Source of the DNA: Neisseria zalophi
Lineage (GTDB): Bacteria > Pseudomonadota > Gammaproteobacteria > Burkholderiales > Neisseriaceae
DNA: 64,000 nt
Direction: 5' to 3'
NCBI RefSeq assembly: GCF_008807015.1
Contig: NZ_CP031700.1
Location: forward strand, 1-64,000
Below the pieces are notes generated by a model, which saw only the letters and a program-made list of their open reading frames with translations, did no database searches and was not told the DNA's origin. Shown here piece by piece: positions 1-11,756 of this stretch; within the stretch, counting starts at the first letter, position 1; each line of letters starts with the position of its first letter. A program made the position numbers and the translations under genes.

Positions 1-85
1 ATTTGTTTTCCCGTAGGGCTATCCAAACACGCGGATTCAGGTTAGGATTTCCCATTACTTAGTATCAATTATAAGGATTTCAGAG

Positions 86-1141
86 ATGACTATTTTATCG
101 GACGTTAAAGCATTGGGCCAACAAATCTGGCTCGACAACCTGTCTCGCTCACTGATTCAGAGTGGTGAACTTGCAAAAATGTTGCAACAAGGGGTGTGCG
201 GTGTTACATCCAACCCTGCTATTTTCCAAAAAGCTTTTGCGGGCGACACCCTTTACGCCGACGAAATCGCCAAGCTGAAACAACAAGACCTTGCCCCCAA
301 ACAACGTTACGAAACACTGGCGATTGCCGATGTTCAAGCCGCCTGCGACGTCTGCCTGCCCGAATTTGAATCGACCGGCGGCAAAACCGGCTTTGTCAGC
401 CTTGAAGTCGCGCCCGATTTATCACACGACACCGAAGGCACCGTTGCCGAAGCCAAACGCCTGCACGCCGCCATCAACCGCAAAAACGTGATGATTAAAG
501 TGCCGACTACCGACGAAGGCATAAAAGCGCTAACCCAACTGGTTGCCGACGGCATCAGTATCAACCTAACCTTAATCTTTTCACGCCGGCAAACCTTAAA
601 GGCCTATGAAGCCTATGTTGCCGGAATCGAAAGCCGTCTGAAAGCCGGTTTACCGGTTGACAATATCCAAGTTGTGGCCAGCTTTTTCCTTTCCCGCATC
701 GACCATGCCATTGATACCACCCTACCAGCACACCTGCAAGGCAAAATCGCCATTGCTTTGGCCAAAACCGCCTATCGCGACTGGCAAAACTTTTTCGGCA
801 GCGAGCGTTTCAAAGCACTCGAAGCACAAGGTGCCAACCCCGTACAACTATTATGGGCATCTACCGGCGTGAAAAACCCCAGCTATCCCGACACACTCTA
901 TGTAGACAGCCTAATCGGCCCCAACACCGTCAATACCGTCCCCGATGCCACATTAAAAGCCTTTATCGACCACGGCACGGCAGCACAAACGTTAACGCAA
1001 GATGTTGAAACCGCCGAAGCACAACTGGCCGAAACTGAAAAACTAGGCGTCGACCTAGAAGCACTTGCCGCCCGATTGCAGGAAGACGGTTTAAAACAGT
1101 TTGAAGATGCATTTGACAAACTTTTAGAACCATTAAAGTAA
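86..1141 (+). CDS. tal: Transaldolase
   Basis: Transaldolase of the non-oxidative pentose phosphate pathway. It moves a dihydroxyacetone unit between sedoheptulose 7-phosphate and glyceraldehyde 3-phosphate in the cytoplasm. The 351-aa product begins [21 protein letters not shown] and carries the [13 protein letters not shown] segment. The strand [12 protein letters not shown] holds the lysine expected to form the Schiff base. The length fits the longer bacterial transaldolase subfamily rather than the ~220-aa type. The start follows AAGGA at a usable distance. It is convergent with gdhA, and an inverted pair of uptake sequences lies between them. The upstream 85 bases contain no other gene. 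Confidence 0.95.
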   Translation: MTILSDVKALGQQIWLDNLSRSLIQSGELAKMLQQGVCGVTSNPAIFQKAFAGDTLYADEIAKLKQQDLAPKQRYETLAIADVQAACDVCLPEFESTGGKTGFVSLEVAPDLSHDTEGTVAEAKRLHAAINRKNVMIKVPTTDEGIKALTQLVADGISINLTLIFSRRQTLKAYEAYVAGIESRLKAGLPVDNIQVVASFFLSRIDHAIDTTLPAHLQGKIAIALAKTAYRDWQNFFGSERFKALEAQGANPVQLLWASTGVKNPSYPDTLYVDSLIGPNTVNTVPDATLKAFIDHGTAAQTLTQDVETAEAQLAETEKLGVDLEALAARLQEDGLKQFEDAFDKLLEPLK

Positions 1142-1171
1142 CTGTTTAATTCTTTTGATTAAAATAAATAA

Positions 1172-1204
1172 GCCGTCTGAAAACCTTTCAGACGGCCTTT
1201 TATA
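1172..1204. terminator. Bidirectional DUS-pair terminator between tal and gdhA
   Basis: Inverted uptake sequences GCCGTCTGAAA and TTTCAGACGGC are separated by three bases and followed by CTTTTATAT. This is the usual neisserial rho-independent terminator form and lies between two convergent genes. Confidence 0.85.
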
Positions 1205-1222
1205 TCTTTAGAAAGCAACCGG

Positions 1223-2961
<1,739 letters not shown>

Positions 2962-3756
2962 ATGAAGGCCTATCTCGACCTGATGCGCCATGTACTCGAA
3001 CACGGTGCCGATAAATCCGACCGTACCGGTACGGGTACCCGTTCCGTATTCGGTTATCAGATGCGCTTCGATTTGCGGGAAGGTTTTCCGCTACTAACCA
3101 CCAAAAAACTACATCTGCGTTCGATTATCCACGAGCTGCTTTGGTTTCTCAAAGGTGACACCAATATCCAATATTTAAAAGACAATCAAGTGTCTATTTG
3201 GGACGAATGGGCAGACGAAAACGGCAATTTAGGCCCGGTTTACGGCTATCAATGGCGCAGTTGGCCCGCTCCCGACGGCAGACACATCGACCAAATCGCC
3301 AACGTCATCCAACAAATTAAAAACAATCCCGACAGCCGCCGCTTAATGGTTTCGGCATGGAATCCGGCCTTAATTGAAGAAATGGCGCTTCCGCCCTGTC
3401 ATGCCCTGTTTCAATTTTATGTTGTCAACGGCCAGCTTTCCTGCCAGCTTTACCAACGCAGTGCCGATATTTTTCTGGGCGTGCCGTTTAATATCGCCAG
3501 CTACGCCTTGCTAACCATGATGGTTGCCCAAGTGTGCGGTTTGGAAGCGGGTGAGTTTATCCATACCTTCGGCGATGCCCATCTATACAGCAACCATTTC
3601 GAGCAAGCCGAACTGCAATTAAGCCGTACCCCGCGCGCGCTGCCGAAAATGAAAATCAACCCGGAAGTGACCGATTTATTCTCGTTCCGCTTTGAGGATT
3701 TCGAGCTGACGGATTACGACCCTCATCCGCATATTAAAGCCCCAGTAGCGGTATAA
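2962..3756 (+). CDS. thyA: Thymidylate synthase
   Basis: Converts dUMP to dTMP using 5,10-methylenetetrahydrofolate. The 264 residues equal the length of the E. coli enzyme. The catalytic cysteine is in [13 protein letters not shown], followed by the dUMP-binding [20 protein letters not shown] segment. The N-terminal [17 protein letters not shown] loop and the C-terminal [12 protein letters not shown] tail are intact. It stands alone and ends in a DUS-pair terminator. No folA is adjacent. Confidence 0.97.
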   Translation: MKAYLDLMRHVLEHGADKSDRTGTGTRSVFGYQMRFDLREGFPLLTTKKLHLRSIIHELLWFLKGDTNIQYLKDNQVSIWDEWADENGNLGPVYGYQWRSWPAPDGRHIDQIANVIQQIKNNPDSRRLMVSAWNPALIEEMALPPCHALFQFYVVNGQLSCQLYQRSADIFLGVPFNIASYALLTMMVAQVCGLEAGEFIHTFGDAHLYSNHFEQAELQLSRTPRALPKMKINPEVTDLFSFRFEDFELTDYDPHPHIKAPVAV

Positions 3757-3790
3757 TGCCATCTTATTATTTATAAATTAATAAACCTTA

Positions 3791-3830
3791 GAGGCCGTCT
3801 GAAACAATTATTCATTTCAGACGGCCTCTT
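3791..3830 (+). terminator. DUS-pair terminator after thyA
   Basis: GAGGCCGTCTGAAA is repeated inverted as TTTCAGACGGCCTC after a ten-base loop and followed by TTATCTG. It lies 34 bases past the thyA stop. Confidence 0.75.
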
Positions 3831-3897
3831 ATCTGATTTCGGTTTCATTACAAAATAATTTCAGTTATATTCAGGCATCTGAAAATAGGAGGCCATT

Positions 3898-5532
3898 ATG
3901 TCGTTTTCCCCGTTCCGTTTTTCCGCTTATGCCGTTGCCGCTATCCTGCTTACCGCATGCGGCCAATCATCCGACAACCCGCAACAATCGGCGGGAACAC
4001 AGCAGCCTTCCGCCTCTATCGTTACCCGAAATAACGTTACCGAACCGCAGTCTCTCGACCCCCATCAGATTACCGGCGTGCCCGAAATCAATATTGTGCG
4101 CGACCTATTGGAAGGATTGGTAGAAACCGATGAAACGGGTGCCATTATTCCGGCCGTTGCCGAATCATGGGAAAGCGCCGACAATAAAATATGGACTTTC
4201 AAACTGCGCCCCGATGCCCGCTGGAGCAACGGCGATCCCGTTACCGCCGAAGATTTTGTTTATAGTTGGCGGCGTTTGGTTGATCCGAAAACTGCATCCC
4301 AATATGCTTCTTATCTTCAGGCGGCCAAAATAGCGAATATAGACGATATTCTCGATGGTAAAAAACCGGCCGACAGCTTAGGCGTTAAAGCCGTTGATCC
4401 GCATACTTTGCAAATCACCCTCACCGCCGCCGTGCCCTATTTCCCCCAAATGCTCTATCACGCCGCCACCAAGCCGGTACACCGTGCAACCGTGGAAAAA
4501 TACGGTGTCAAATGGACACAGCCCGAAAACTTTGTCGGCAACGGCGCCTATGTGATGGACAAATGGGTGGTCAACGAACGTATCGAACTGGTGAAAAATC
4601 CCCAATACCGCGATGCCGATCATGTCAAAATTGAAAGAGTGGTATTTGTACCGATCGGTTCGCAAACCGATGATGTTGCCCGCTATGAAGCCGGCGAAAT
4701 CGATATTACCGATGCCCTGCCGCCTGAAATGTATGCCGGCTTGCAAGAAAAATATCCGCAGCAACTCAAGCGCAGCCCGTATTTATGTACCTACTATTTT
4801 GAAATCAACAACCAAAAGCCGCCTTTTGACGACGTGCGCGTCCGCAAAGCCTTATCGCTGGCACTCGACCGCGACATCATTGCCTCCAAAGTACTCGGGC
4901 GCGGTGAAGAAGCCGCCTACAACCTGACCCGCGTCGGCACTAGCGGCTTTGTGCCTTATGATCCCGAATGGCGCAAACTCGCTTATCCAGCTCGCGTTAC
5001 CGAAGCCAAAAAGCTATTAGCCGAAGCCGGGTATGATGAAAACCACCCGCTCACGTTTAATTTCCTTTACAACACTTCCGAACAGCACAAAAAAATCTCC
5101 ATTGCCGCCGCCTCAATGTGGCAGCAGGCATTCGGTTTTGTGAAAGTCAATCTCGAAAACCAAGAATGGAAAACCTATCTCGACAACCGGCGCAGCGGCA
5201 ACTATCAAATCGCCCGCGCCTCTTGGTGCGGCGACTACAACGAACCGTCCACCTTCTTAAACACCCTGCAATCGGACAACAGCAGCAACCGCGCTTTCTA
5301 TAAAAATCCCGAATACGACGCCCTACTCGCACAAACCCTGCAAGCGGGCATCAGCGACCAACAACGTGCCGAATACTATACGCAGGCCGAAGTCTTAATC
5401 GACCGCGACACCGCCATTATTCCCGTTTACGGTTATGTCAACTCGCGCTTGGTCAAACCACGCATCGGCGGATATTCGGATAAAGACGTATTAAACGAAC
5501 TGCCCAGCAAGCGCTTGTTTATCCAACCATAA
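3898..5532 (+). CDS. oppA: Peptide ABC transporter substrate-binding lipoprotein (OppA family)
   Basis: Periplasmic solute-binding lipoprotein expected to capture oligopeptides for an ABC importer. The 544-aa product starts with a signal peptide ending in the lipobox LTAC-G, so Cys20 should be acylated and anchored to a membrane. The mature protein has the SBP_bac_5 features NVTEPQSLDPHQI, PAVAESWESADNKIWTFKLRPDARWSNGDPVTAEDFVYSWRRLVDP and a C-terminal WCGDYNEPSTFLNTL segment, as in OppA/MppA. A strong AGGAGG precedes the ATG. No permease or ATPase genes are nearby, so the partner complex must lie elsewhere. Specificity (oligopeptide or murein tripeptide) cannot be read from the sequence. Confidence 0.88.
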   Translation: MSFSPFRFSAYAVAAILLTACGQSSDNPQQSAGTQQPSASIVTRNNVTEPQSLDPHQITGVPEINIVRDLLEGLVETDETGAIIPAVAESWESADNKIWTFKLRPDARWSNGDPVTAEDFVYSWRRLVDPKTASQYASYLQAAKIANIDDILDGKKPADSLGVKAVDPHTLQITLTAAVPYFPQMLYHAATKPVHRATVEKYGVKWTQPENFVGNGAYVMDKWVVNERIELVKNPQYRDADHVKIERVVFVPIGSQTDDVARYEAGEIDITDALPPEMYAGLQEKYPQQLKRSPYLCTYYFEINNQKPPFDDVRVRKALSLALDRDIIASKVLGRGEEAAYNLTRVGTSGFVPYDPEWRKLAYPARVTEAKKLLAEAGYDENHPLTFNFLYNTSEQHKKISIAAASMWQQAFGFVKVNLENQEWKTYLDNRRSGNYQIARASWCGDYNEPSTFLNTLQSDNSSNRAFYKNPEYDALLAQTLQAGISDQQRAEYYTQAEVLIDRDTAIIPVYGYVNSRLVKPRIGGYSDKDVLNELPSKRLFIQP

Positions 5533-5550
5533 CGCTTTATTTTCAAATAA

Positions 5551-5590
5551 AAGGCCGTCTGAAATATCACCTTTCAGACGGCCTTCTACT
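5551..5590 (+). terminator. DUS-pair terminator after oppA
   Basis: AAGGCCGTCTGAAA and TTTCAGACGGCCTT are separated by seven bases and followed by CTACTTCTTT, directly after the oppA stop. Confidence 0.8.
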
Positions 5591-5721
5591 TCTTTAATGG
5601 TTAGAACGATAGTGCAAGCCGTCTGAAAACCCATCAAGCCCTATCCGTTATTTCCCTTTCGAAAGCCGGCATTTCTTTGTTATAGTGCATACCGCTTTGT
5701 TTTTCAGACGGCCCTATCACT

Positions 5722-7347
5722 ATGAATGCCAACGACTTCACCCTTTATCTGATACTCACCGCCATTGCCGCCTTATTGTTCGGCATATTATTGACTTGGC
5801 TGATATTACGCAGCAAACACCGCAACGAGCGAAACCACCTAAATCAGCAATTAACCGAACGCACTCGCCAATATGAAACCGCCACGCAACAGCATACCGA
5901 AGCCGAGCATGCCTTAACCGAATTGCAACAACAGTTTCAGACGGCCCAAACCCATCTGGCCGCCTCCGAAACCCGCAACCGCCAAATCGAACCTTTGCAA
6001 AACGAACTGGCGCAAAGCCGGCACCACCAACAAGAAACGCAAGACAAACTTCAAGAAATCCACAGCCGTTTGGCCGCCGCACAGCAACACATCAACAGCC
6101 TGCAAGAGCGCGAACAAGAATTAGGCCGTTTGAAAGAAGACTATCAAGAATTGCAACAACAACTGGCCGACACCCGTATCCGCAACGAACGCCTGCACAC
6201 CCAAATCGATCAGGAACGCGCCGCCCAACAGGAAAAAATCGAACTGCTGACCGAAGCCCGCCAAAGCATGACCGACCAATTCCAAAACCTGGCCAACAGC
6301 ATTCTCGAAGAAAAAACCAAACGCTTCACCGAGCACAATACCGAAAGCATCCACCGCCTGCTCACTCCACTCAACGAACGCATGGGCAAATTCAGCGAAT
6401 TGGTACAAACCACCTACGAAAAAGAAGCCAAAGAGCGGCTAACTCTTGAAAACGAGCTCAAGCGCCTGCAAACCCTCAACACCCAACTGCATACCGATGC
6501 CAAAGCCCTCACCGACGCACTCACCGGCGTACAAAACAAAACACAAGGCAACTGGGGGGAAATGGTATTGGAAACCGTTTTGGAAAACTCAGGCCTCACC
6601 AAAGGCCGGGAATACATTGTCCAAGCCGCCGGTACGCGTCGCGAAGAAGATGGCAGCACCCGCCGCCTGCAACCCGACGTTTTGGTCAACCTGCCCGATA
6701 ACAAACAAATCATTATCGACAGCAAAGTATCGCTTACCGCTTATGTGCGCTACACACAGGCACAAACACCGGCCGAAGCCGAACGCGAATTGGCCGCCCA
6801 TATCGCCAGCGTACGGGCGCACGTGAAAAGCCTGTCGCTGAAACAATATAACGATATAGAAGGCGTGAACACATTGGATTTTGTCTTCATGTTTATTCCG
6901 GTCGAGCCTGCCTATCTGCTCGCCCTGCAACACGACGACACCCTCTTCCAAGAATGCTTCGACAAACGCATTATGCCCGTCGGCCCCAGCACCCTGCTGG
7001 CCACCCTGCGTACAGTTGCCAATATCTGGCGCAACGAGCAACAAAACCAAAATGCCCTCACCATCGCCGAAGAAGGCGGCAAACTCTACGATAAATTCGT
7101 CGGCTTTATCTCTACCCTAGAAAACGTCGGCAAAAATATCGAACAGGCACATACCCATTACCAATCGGCTTTCAAACAGCTTTCCGAAGGCCGCGGCAAT
7201 CTGGTTAACCGTGCCGAAAAACTGCGTAAGTTAGGGATAAAAGCCAGTAAACAACTGGAAAAAAGTTTGGCTGAAAAAGCCGCCGAAGAAGCCTTGAACC
7301 TACCCGAGTCTCCGAACGACAATCAAGAAGACAATACAGCCGTATAG
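5722..7347 (+). CDS. rmuC: DNA recombination protein RmuC
   Basis: RmuC-family protein, linked in E. coli to limiting inversions at short inverted repeats; its core resembles nucleases. The 541-aa product has one N-terminal membrane segment (about residues 6-27, LYLILTAIAALLFGILLTWLI). A long glutamine-rich coiled coil follows to about residue 190, then the conserved domain with QGNWGEMVLETVLENSGL and NKQIIIDSKVSLTAYVRY. The start lies 11 bases after an uptake sequence, and no clear Shine-Dalgarno sequence is visible. It precedes kdsC by 157 bases and is probably transcribed separately. Confidence 0.9.
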   Translation: MNANDFTLYLILTAIAALLFGILLTWLILRSKHRNERNHLNQQLTERTRQYETATQQHTEAEHALTELQQQFQTAQTHLAASETRNRQIEPLQNELAQSRHHQQETQDKLQEIHSRLAAAQQHINSLQEREQELGRLKEDYQELQQQLADTRIRNERLHTQIDQERAAQQEKIELLTEARQSMTDQFQNLANSILEEKTKRFTEHNTESIHRLLTPLNERMGKFSELVQTTYEKEAKERLTLENELKRLQTLNTQLHTDAKALTDALTGVQNKTQGNWGEMVLETVLENSGLTKGREYIVQAAGTRREEDGSTRRLQPDVLVNLPDNKQIIIDSKVSLTAYVRYTQAQTPAEAERELAAHIASVRAHVKSLSLKQYNDIEGVNTLDFVFMFIPVEPAYLLALQHDDTLFQECFDKRIMPVGPSTLLATLRTVANIWRNEQQNQNALTIAEEGGKLYDKFVGFISTLENVGKNIEQAHTHYQSAFKQLSEGRGNLVNRAEKLRKLGIKASKQLEKSLAEKAAEEALNLPESPNDNQEDNTAV

Positions 7348-7504
7348 GGCATCAGGCTGTATCTATTTAGGTTGCACGCGATTAATCGGCCTATAAAACA
7401 TACCGTAAAATTCAATTTTCCAACCCTAATCTTTTTCAGACGGCCTTTTACTTGCTTTAATGTTAAAATACCACTTTTAAAAGCCGTCTGAAAAAGATAT
7501 ATCC

Positions 7505-8041
7505 ATGCAAGAGCTCTCTCCAGAAATCCAAACCCGTGCCGCCAAAATCAAACTCCTGATTATGGACGTAGACGGCGTGTTAACTGACGGACGTATTTTT
7601 ATCCGTGACAACGGTGAAGAAATCAAATCATTCCACACCCTCGACGGGCACGGCCTGAAAATGTTACAGGCCAGCGGCGTTCAGACGGCCATTATTACCG
7701 GCCGTGATGCCCCTTCGGTCGGCGTACGCGTGAAGCAACTCGGCATCCGCCACTACTACAAAGGCATTCATGACAAACGTGCCGCCTATGCCGACTTATG
7801 CGCACAAGCCGGCGTCAGCGAACAAGAATGTGCCTTTATCGGTGATGACGTGGTTGATCTGCCGGTGATGGTGCGCTGCGGTTTACCTGTGGCCGTTCCC
7901 GAAGCACATTGGTTTACCTTGCAACACGCAGCCTATGTCACGCAAAAGAGTGCCGGGAAAGGTGCTGTTCGCGAATTGTGTGACCTGATTATGCAGGCAC
8001 AAGGCAACTTGGAAAATGCTTTGCAGGAGTATATAAAATGA
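7505..8041 (+). CDS. kdsC: 3-deoxy-D-manno-octulosonate 8-phosphate phosphatase KdsC
   Basis: HAD-family phosphatase that removes phosphate from KDO-8-phosphate to give KDO for the LOS inner core. The 178-aa protein shows HAD motif I in LIMDVDGVLTDG (nucleophile and acid aspartates), motif II as ITGRD and motif III-IV as GDDVVDLPVM. It lacks a cap domain, as usual for this tetrameric family. Its stop overlaps the lptC start by four bases (ATGA), implying translational coupling. An uptake sequence lies about 10 bases before the ATG. Confidence 0.93.
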   Translation: MQELSPEIQTRAAKIKLLIMDVDGVLTDGRIFIRDNGEEIKSFHTLDGHGLKMLQASGVQTAIITGRDAPSVGVRVKQLGIRHYYKGIHDKRAAYADLCAQAGVSEQECAFIGDDVVDLPVMVRCGLPVAVPEAHWFTLQHAAYVTQKSAGKGAVRELCDLIMQAQGNLENALQEYIK

Positions 8042-8616
8042 TGAAATGGCGGCACGGCTTGCTGTTTCCCTTAATCCTAGCCATTTGTCTAGGCGGCCTT
8101 TCCGCATGGCTCGGGCGCATCAGCGAAGTCGATATTGAAGAGGTTGAACTCAATCCCAACGAACCTCAATACGCCATGTCCGGTATTGATGGCAAAAGGT
8201 TTGACGAACAAGGCCGTCTGAAAGAAAATTTAAATGCCAAAGCCGCTTGGCAATTACCTAAAAGCAACGAAGTAACCTTTGAAAAACCGCAACTTGTACT
8301 CTACGACAACGGTAAATTGCTTTACAAAGTGGAAAGCAACAAAGCCGGCTACAACACCGAAAACCGCACGGTTACCTTTAAAGAAAATGTTATATTAACC
8401 AAAACCGCAGAAGCAGAACGCCCTGCCGGCATTTTAAAAACCAGCAACCTAATCGTAGATACGCAAACAAAAATTGCCGAAACCAAAGCACCGGTTGAAT
8501 ACCGCTACGGCGAATCCTACGGCACAGCAAACGGCTTGGTTTATGATTACAATAAAGGCTTCCTGAACCTGCCCTCCCGAGTGAAAGCGATTATTTATGA
8601 TCCCAAAAATATTTAA
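8038..8616 (+). CDS. lptC: LPS export protein LptC
   Basis: Single-span inner-membrane member of the Lpt bridge; it receives LPS/LOS from LptB2FG and passes it to LptA. The 192-aa product has one N-terminal membrane helix (about residues 7-25, LLFPLILAICLGGLSAWLG) and a periplasmic beta-jellyroll region matching the LptC family. Its start overlaps kdsC by four bases and its end overlaps lptA by 20 bases, giving a tight kdsC-lptC-lptA unit. Confidence 0.9.
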   Translation: MMKWRHGLLFPLILAICLGGLSAWLGRISEVDIEEVELNPNEPQYAMSGIDGKRFDEQGRLKENLNAKAAWQLPKSNEVTFEKPQLVLYDNGKLLYKVESNKAGYNTENRTVTFKENVILTKTAEAERPAGILKTSNLIVDTQTKIAETKAPVEYRYGESYGTANGLVYDYNKGFLNLPSRVKAIIYDPKNI

Positions 8617-9109
8617 TATTGCCCTTCTTACCGCCGTACTTGCTGTGCCGGTCTCCGCATTCGCACTGGAAAGCGACCGCAAACAACCTATTCAGATCGA
8701 AGCCGACCAAGGGTCACTTGATCAGGCCAATCAGGTTACTACTTTCAGCGGCAATGTGATTATCAAGCAAGGAACGTTACATATTAATGCCGGCAGCGTG
8801 CGCGTATCACGCAACAGTAAGGGCGAACAAACCATATCGGCTGACGGTCGGCCTGTCCGCTTTGGACAAACTTTAGATGGCGGAAAAGGTACGGTAAACG
8901 GCCAAGCAAACAAAGTAGAATATGCATCTGCCACCAATATCGTAAAACTGATAGGTAACGCTAAAGTACAACGCGGTGGCGACAGTGCTGAAGGTGCCGC
9001 CATCACCTACAATACTCGTACTGAAGTCTACACTGTGAACGGCAGTAAAGCAGCGGGAATGAGTGGTAACCGACGTGTTACCGTCGTCATACAACCTTCC
9101 GCTAAATAA
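8597..9109 (+). CDS. lptA: LPS transport periplasmic protein LptA
   Basis: Periplasmic OstA-like protein that forms the LOS-conducting bridge between LptC and LptD. The 170-aa product has a signal peptide with likely cleavage after SAFA (about residue 22). The OstA domain follows (QPIQIEADQGSLDQANQVTTFSGNVIIKQGTLHINAGSVRV). The ATG sits inside the lptC 3' end, so translation is coupled. A DUS-pair terminator follows, which separates it from lptB by 215 bases instead of the usual tight spacing. Confidence 0.93.
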   Translation: MIPKIFNIALLTAVLAVPVSAFALESDRKQPIQIEADQGSLDQANQVTTFSGNVIIKQGTLHINAGSVRVSRNSKGEQTISADGRPVRFGQTLDGGKGTVNGQANKVEYASATNIVKLIGNAKVQRGGDSAEGAAITYNTRTEVYTVNGSKAAGMSGNRRVTVVIQPSAK

Positions 9110-9117
9110 TATTTACT

Positions 9118-9153
9118 GGCCGTCTGAAAACGACAAATCCATTTCAGACGGCC
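9118..9153 (+). terminator. DUS-pair terminator between lptA and lptB
   Basis: GGCCGTCTGAAA and TTTCAGACGGCC with a 12-base loop, followed by TATCATTATCC. The T-tract is weak, so termination may be partial and lptB may also be read from upstream. Confidence 0.6.
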
Positions 9154-9324
9154 TATCATTATCCTTAATTGAAAACACATCGGCCATCTAAAGCACATCG
9201 AGACAAATATATTCAAACACTCGTATTTATTTTATTAATATACAAATCTTCACAAACATTAAATAAATATTTTCAAAAGTTATTAAAATAAATTACAATA
9301 GTAATCATAGTTAAAGAGTACCTC

Positions 9325-10053
9325 ATGACCCAAAGCTGTTTAAACGTACAAAACCTACAAAAAAGCTTCAAAAAACGCCAAGTGGTGAAAAATTTTTCAC
9401 TAGAAATTAAAAGTGGAGAGGTTGTCGGCCTGCTCGGCCCCAACGGAGCAGGTAAAACCACCAGCTTTTATATGATTGTAGGCTTGATTGCAGCCGATGC
9501 TGGCAGTGTAACGCTTGATGGGCAAGAAATACGCCATCTGCCAATACACGAACGTGCCCGTTTGGGACTTGGCTATTTGCCGCAGGAAGCATCGATTTTC
9601 CGAAAAATGACGGTAGAGCAAAATATCCGTGCTATTTTGGAAATCAGCCTCAAAGATAAAAATAAAATTGATGCCGAATTAGAAAAACTACTGGCTGATC
9701 TAAATATTGAACGACTCCGCAACAATCCAGCCCCATCTCTTTCAGGTGGTGAACGCCGCAGGGTCGAAATAGCCCGTGTATTAGCCATGCAGCCACGCTT
9801 TATTTTGCTTGACGAACCGTTTGCAGGTGTCGACCCCATTGCCGTCATTGATATTCAAAAAATTATCGAATTCCTTAAAACACGAGGTATAGGTGTGTTA
9901 ATTACCGACCATAACGTACGTGAAACCTTAAGAATTTGTGATCGTGGTTATATTATTAGTGAAGGTGCCGTACTCGCTTCCGGTCATCCTGAAGAATTAG
10001 TTGGTAACGAGCAGGTAAGAGCTGTTTATTTAGGAGAGAATTTCAATTATTAA
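9325..10053 (+). CDS. lptB: LPS export ABC transporter ATP-binding protein LptB
   Basis: Cytoplasmic ATPase that powers LOS extraction by LptB2FG. The 242-aa product has Walker [12 protein letters not shown]-loop region [18 protein letters not shown], signature [16 protein letters not shown], Walker [14 protein letters not shown] and the switch histidine in [10 protein letters not shown]. Length and motifs match LptB. It is followed by rpoN, as in many proteobacteria (lptB-rpoN-hpf). The 215-base AT-rich gap before it suggests its own promoter. Confidence 0.95.
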   Translation: MTQSCLNVQNLQKSFKKRQVVKNFSLEIKSGEVVGLLGPNGAGKTTSFYMIVGLIAADAGSVTLDGQEIRHLPIHERARLGLGYLPQEASIFRKMTVEQNIRAILEISLKDKNKIDAELEKLLADLNIERLRNNPAPSLSGGERRRVEIARVLAMQPRFILLDEPFAGVDPIAVIDIQKIIEFLKTRGIGVLITDHNVRETLRICDRGYIISEGAVLASGHPEELVGNEQVRAVYLGENFNY

Positions 10054-10269
10054 TTATCTAATCAAAACTTACCTAAAATATAAGTATTTAAAAATAAACA
10101 ATTTATAATAAAAATTACAAGATATTGAATTAAATTTAAAGGGTAAAATATAAAATAAATACATAGGTTTACTTTCCTATTCATATCTTCTGAAATATCC
10201 TCTGCTTTATCCGAGATTTATTCTATTTTGCCCTAAATTGCGGTGCACTTACTCACGAAACTAAAAATT

Positions 10270-11619
10270 ATGAGCCAAAACTTAGGATTAAAACTCAAGC
10301 AAACCCAACAGCTGAACCAACAGCTGCAACAATCACTGCGTATTCTGCAAATGTCAGGGTTGGAGCTGGATCGGGAAGTTGAAGACTGGCTACAAGATAA
10401 TCCTCTTTTAGAACGAGTGGAAGACAACGAACCCTCAGATGTTCAACAAAACCACTTATCTGCAGCTTTACCTACAAGTTCTGGAATTGGTGGAGAGGAT
10501 GCAGAAGATATCTGGGCAACCATTGCCGAAAAAGACAATTTTAACGACTATTTGCATAAACAAGTGTGCGAGCATCCATTAAGTGAAGCAGAAGCAGCCA
10601 GAATACATATCCTCATCGACTTTTTAGACGATCAAGGCTATCTTACCGACAGCCTTGATGAAGTACTTGATCACACACCTTTAGAATGGATGTTGGAAGA
10701 AACCGACATGCATGAAGCATTGGATATTCTACAAACATTCGATCCCCCCGGTGTTGGAGCAAGTAATCTTACCGAATCCATGCTATTACAATTGATGCGA
10801 CTGCCCGCCTCCCCTGCCCGCCAACTTGCGGCTAAAACTGCTCAGCTTCATTTAGATGATTTAAGCCGCAGCCGGCAACAAAATATAACCAAAATGCGCA
10901 AATGGTTTCCCGATATCGATATCGATACCATTCAGACGGCCTTAGATTTAATGACCAACCTCAACCCCTACCCTGCATACGGATTCTCCTCTACCGAACC
11001 AACACACTATATACAACCGGATATTATTGTTAAAGAAAATAAAAATGGTTGGAGTATAAGTAGCAATGAAAAAATCTGGCCCAAAGTAAAATTAAATAAT
11101 GAATATTGCGACCTACTAAAAGAAGTCGGAGAAATCAGCCCCGAATGGAAAGAAAAGCTTCAAGAAGCCCGTCAAAAAATAGACAGTTTAGCACTACGTA
11201 AGAGTACTGTTTTGCGTTTAGCAGAATATATTGTAGCAAAACAAGAAGATTTTTTTATCTTTGGAGAAATCGGCCTTACCCCCATGTTAATAAAAGATGC
11301 TGCTGCCGAGCTTGGTGTTGCTGAAAGTACAGTATCACGCGCCGTAAATCATAAATATTTGTCTTGCCCGCGCGGAGTGTTTGCGCTACGCTATTTCTTC
11401 ACACAAGCGGTTTCATCAGGAGATGGAGAGGGCGTCAGCCAAAGTGCTGTAAAAGCCATGATTGCCAAATTAGTCGAAACAGAAGACAAAAGTAAGCCAC
11501 ATTCTGATGAAGCTTTAAGCCAACTATTAAAACAACAAGGCATAGAAATTGCCAGGCGTACGGTTGCCAAATATCGTGAATCATTAAATATTCCAGGGGC
11601 ACACCAAAGGAAACCTTAA
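10270..11619 (+). CDS. rpoN: RNA polymerase sigma-54 factor RpoN
   Basis: Alternative sigma factor recognising -24/-12 promoters and needing AAA+ activators. All three functional parts are visible: the glutamine-rich region I (QTQQLNQQLQQSLRILQMS), the core-binding region with DPPGVGASNLTESMLLQL, and the C-terminal helix-turn-helix IKDAAAELGVAESTVSRAVNHKYL. The RpoN box ARRTVAKYRE lies near the end. I start at the ATG at 10270 (MSQNLGLKLKQ, 449 aa), which aligns with family starts. The frame also opens at a GTG at 10243. The gene looks intact, in contrast to the defective rpoN-like locus reported from pathogenic Neisseria. Confidence 0.92.
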   Translation: MSQNLGLKLKQTQQLNQQLQQSLRILQMSGLELDREVEDWLQDNPLLERVEDNEPSDVQQNHLSAALPTSSGIGGEDAEDIWATIAEKDNFNDYLHKQVCEHPLSEAEAARIHILIDFLDDQGYLTDSLDEVLDHTPLEWMLEETDMHEALDILQTFDPPGVGASNLTESMLLQLMRLPASPARQLAAKTAQLHLDDLSRSRQQNITKMRKWFPDIDIDTIQTALDLMTNLNPYPAYGFSSTEPTHYIQPDIIVKENKNGWSISSNEKIWPKVKLNNEYCDLLKEVGEISPEWKEKLQEARQKIDSLALRKSTVLRLAEYIVAKQEDFFIFGEIGLTPMLIKDAAAELGVAESTVSRAVNHKYLSCPRGVFALRYFFTQAVSSGDGEGVSQSAVKAMIAKLVETEDKSKPHSDEALSQLLKQQGIEIARRTVAKYRESLNIPGAHQRKP

Positions 11620-11756
11620 TCTAATTAAATATATAAGTCTTCCCAACAAAGAGAACTCTGTCTTTTCAGACGGCTTATGTACAAAAATCAACTTAATAAG
11701 ATTTCCCCACCACCTATATATCACAGGTGGTACAACCTAACTGAAGGAGTAACGCC

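Noticed and set aside
7433-7496. Long-loop DUS inverted pair before kdsC as a terminator or riboswitch
   Set aside because: The loop is about 40 bases with no T-tract at the correct side, and no known riboswitch motif was seen.
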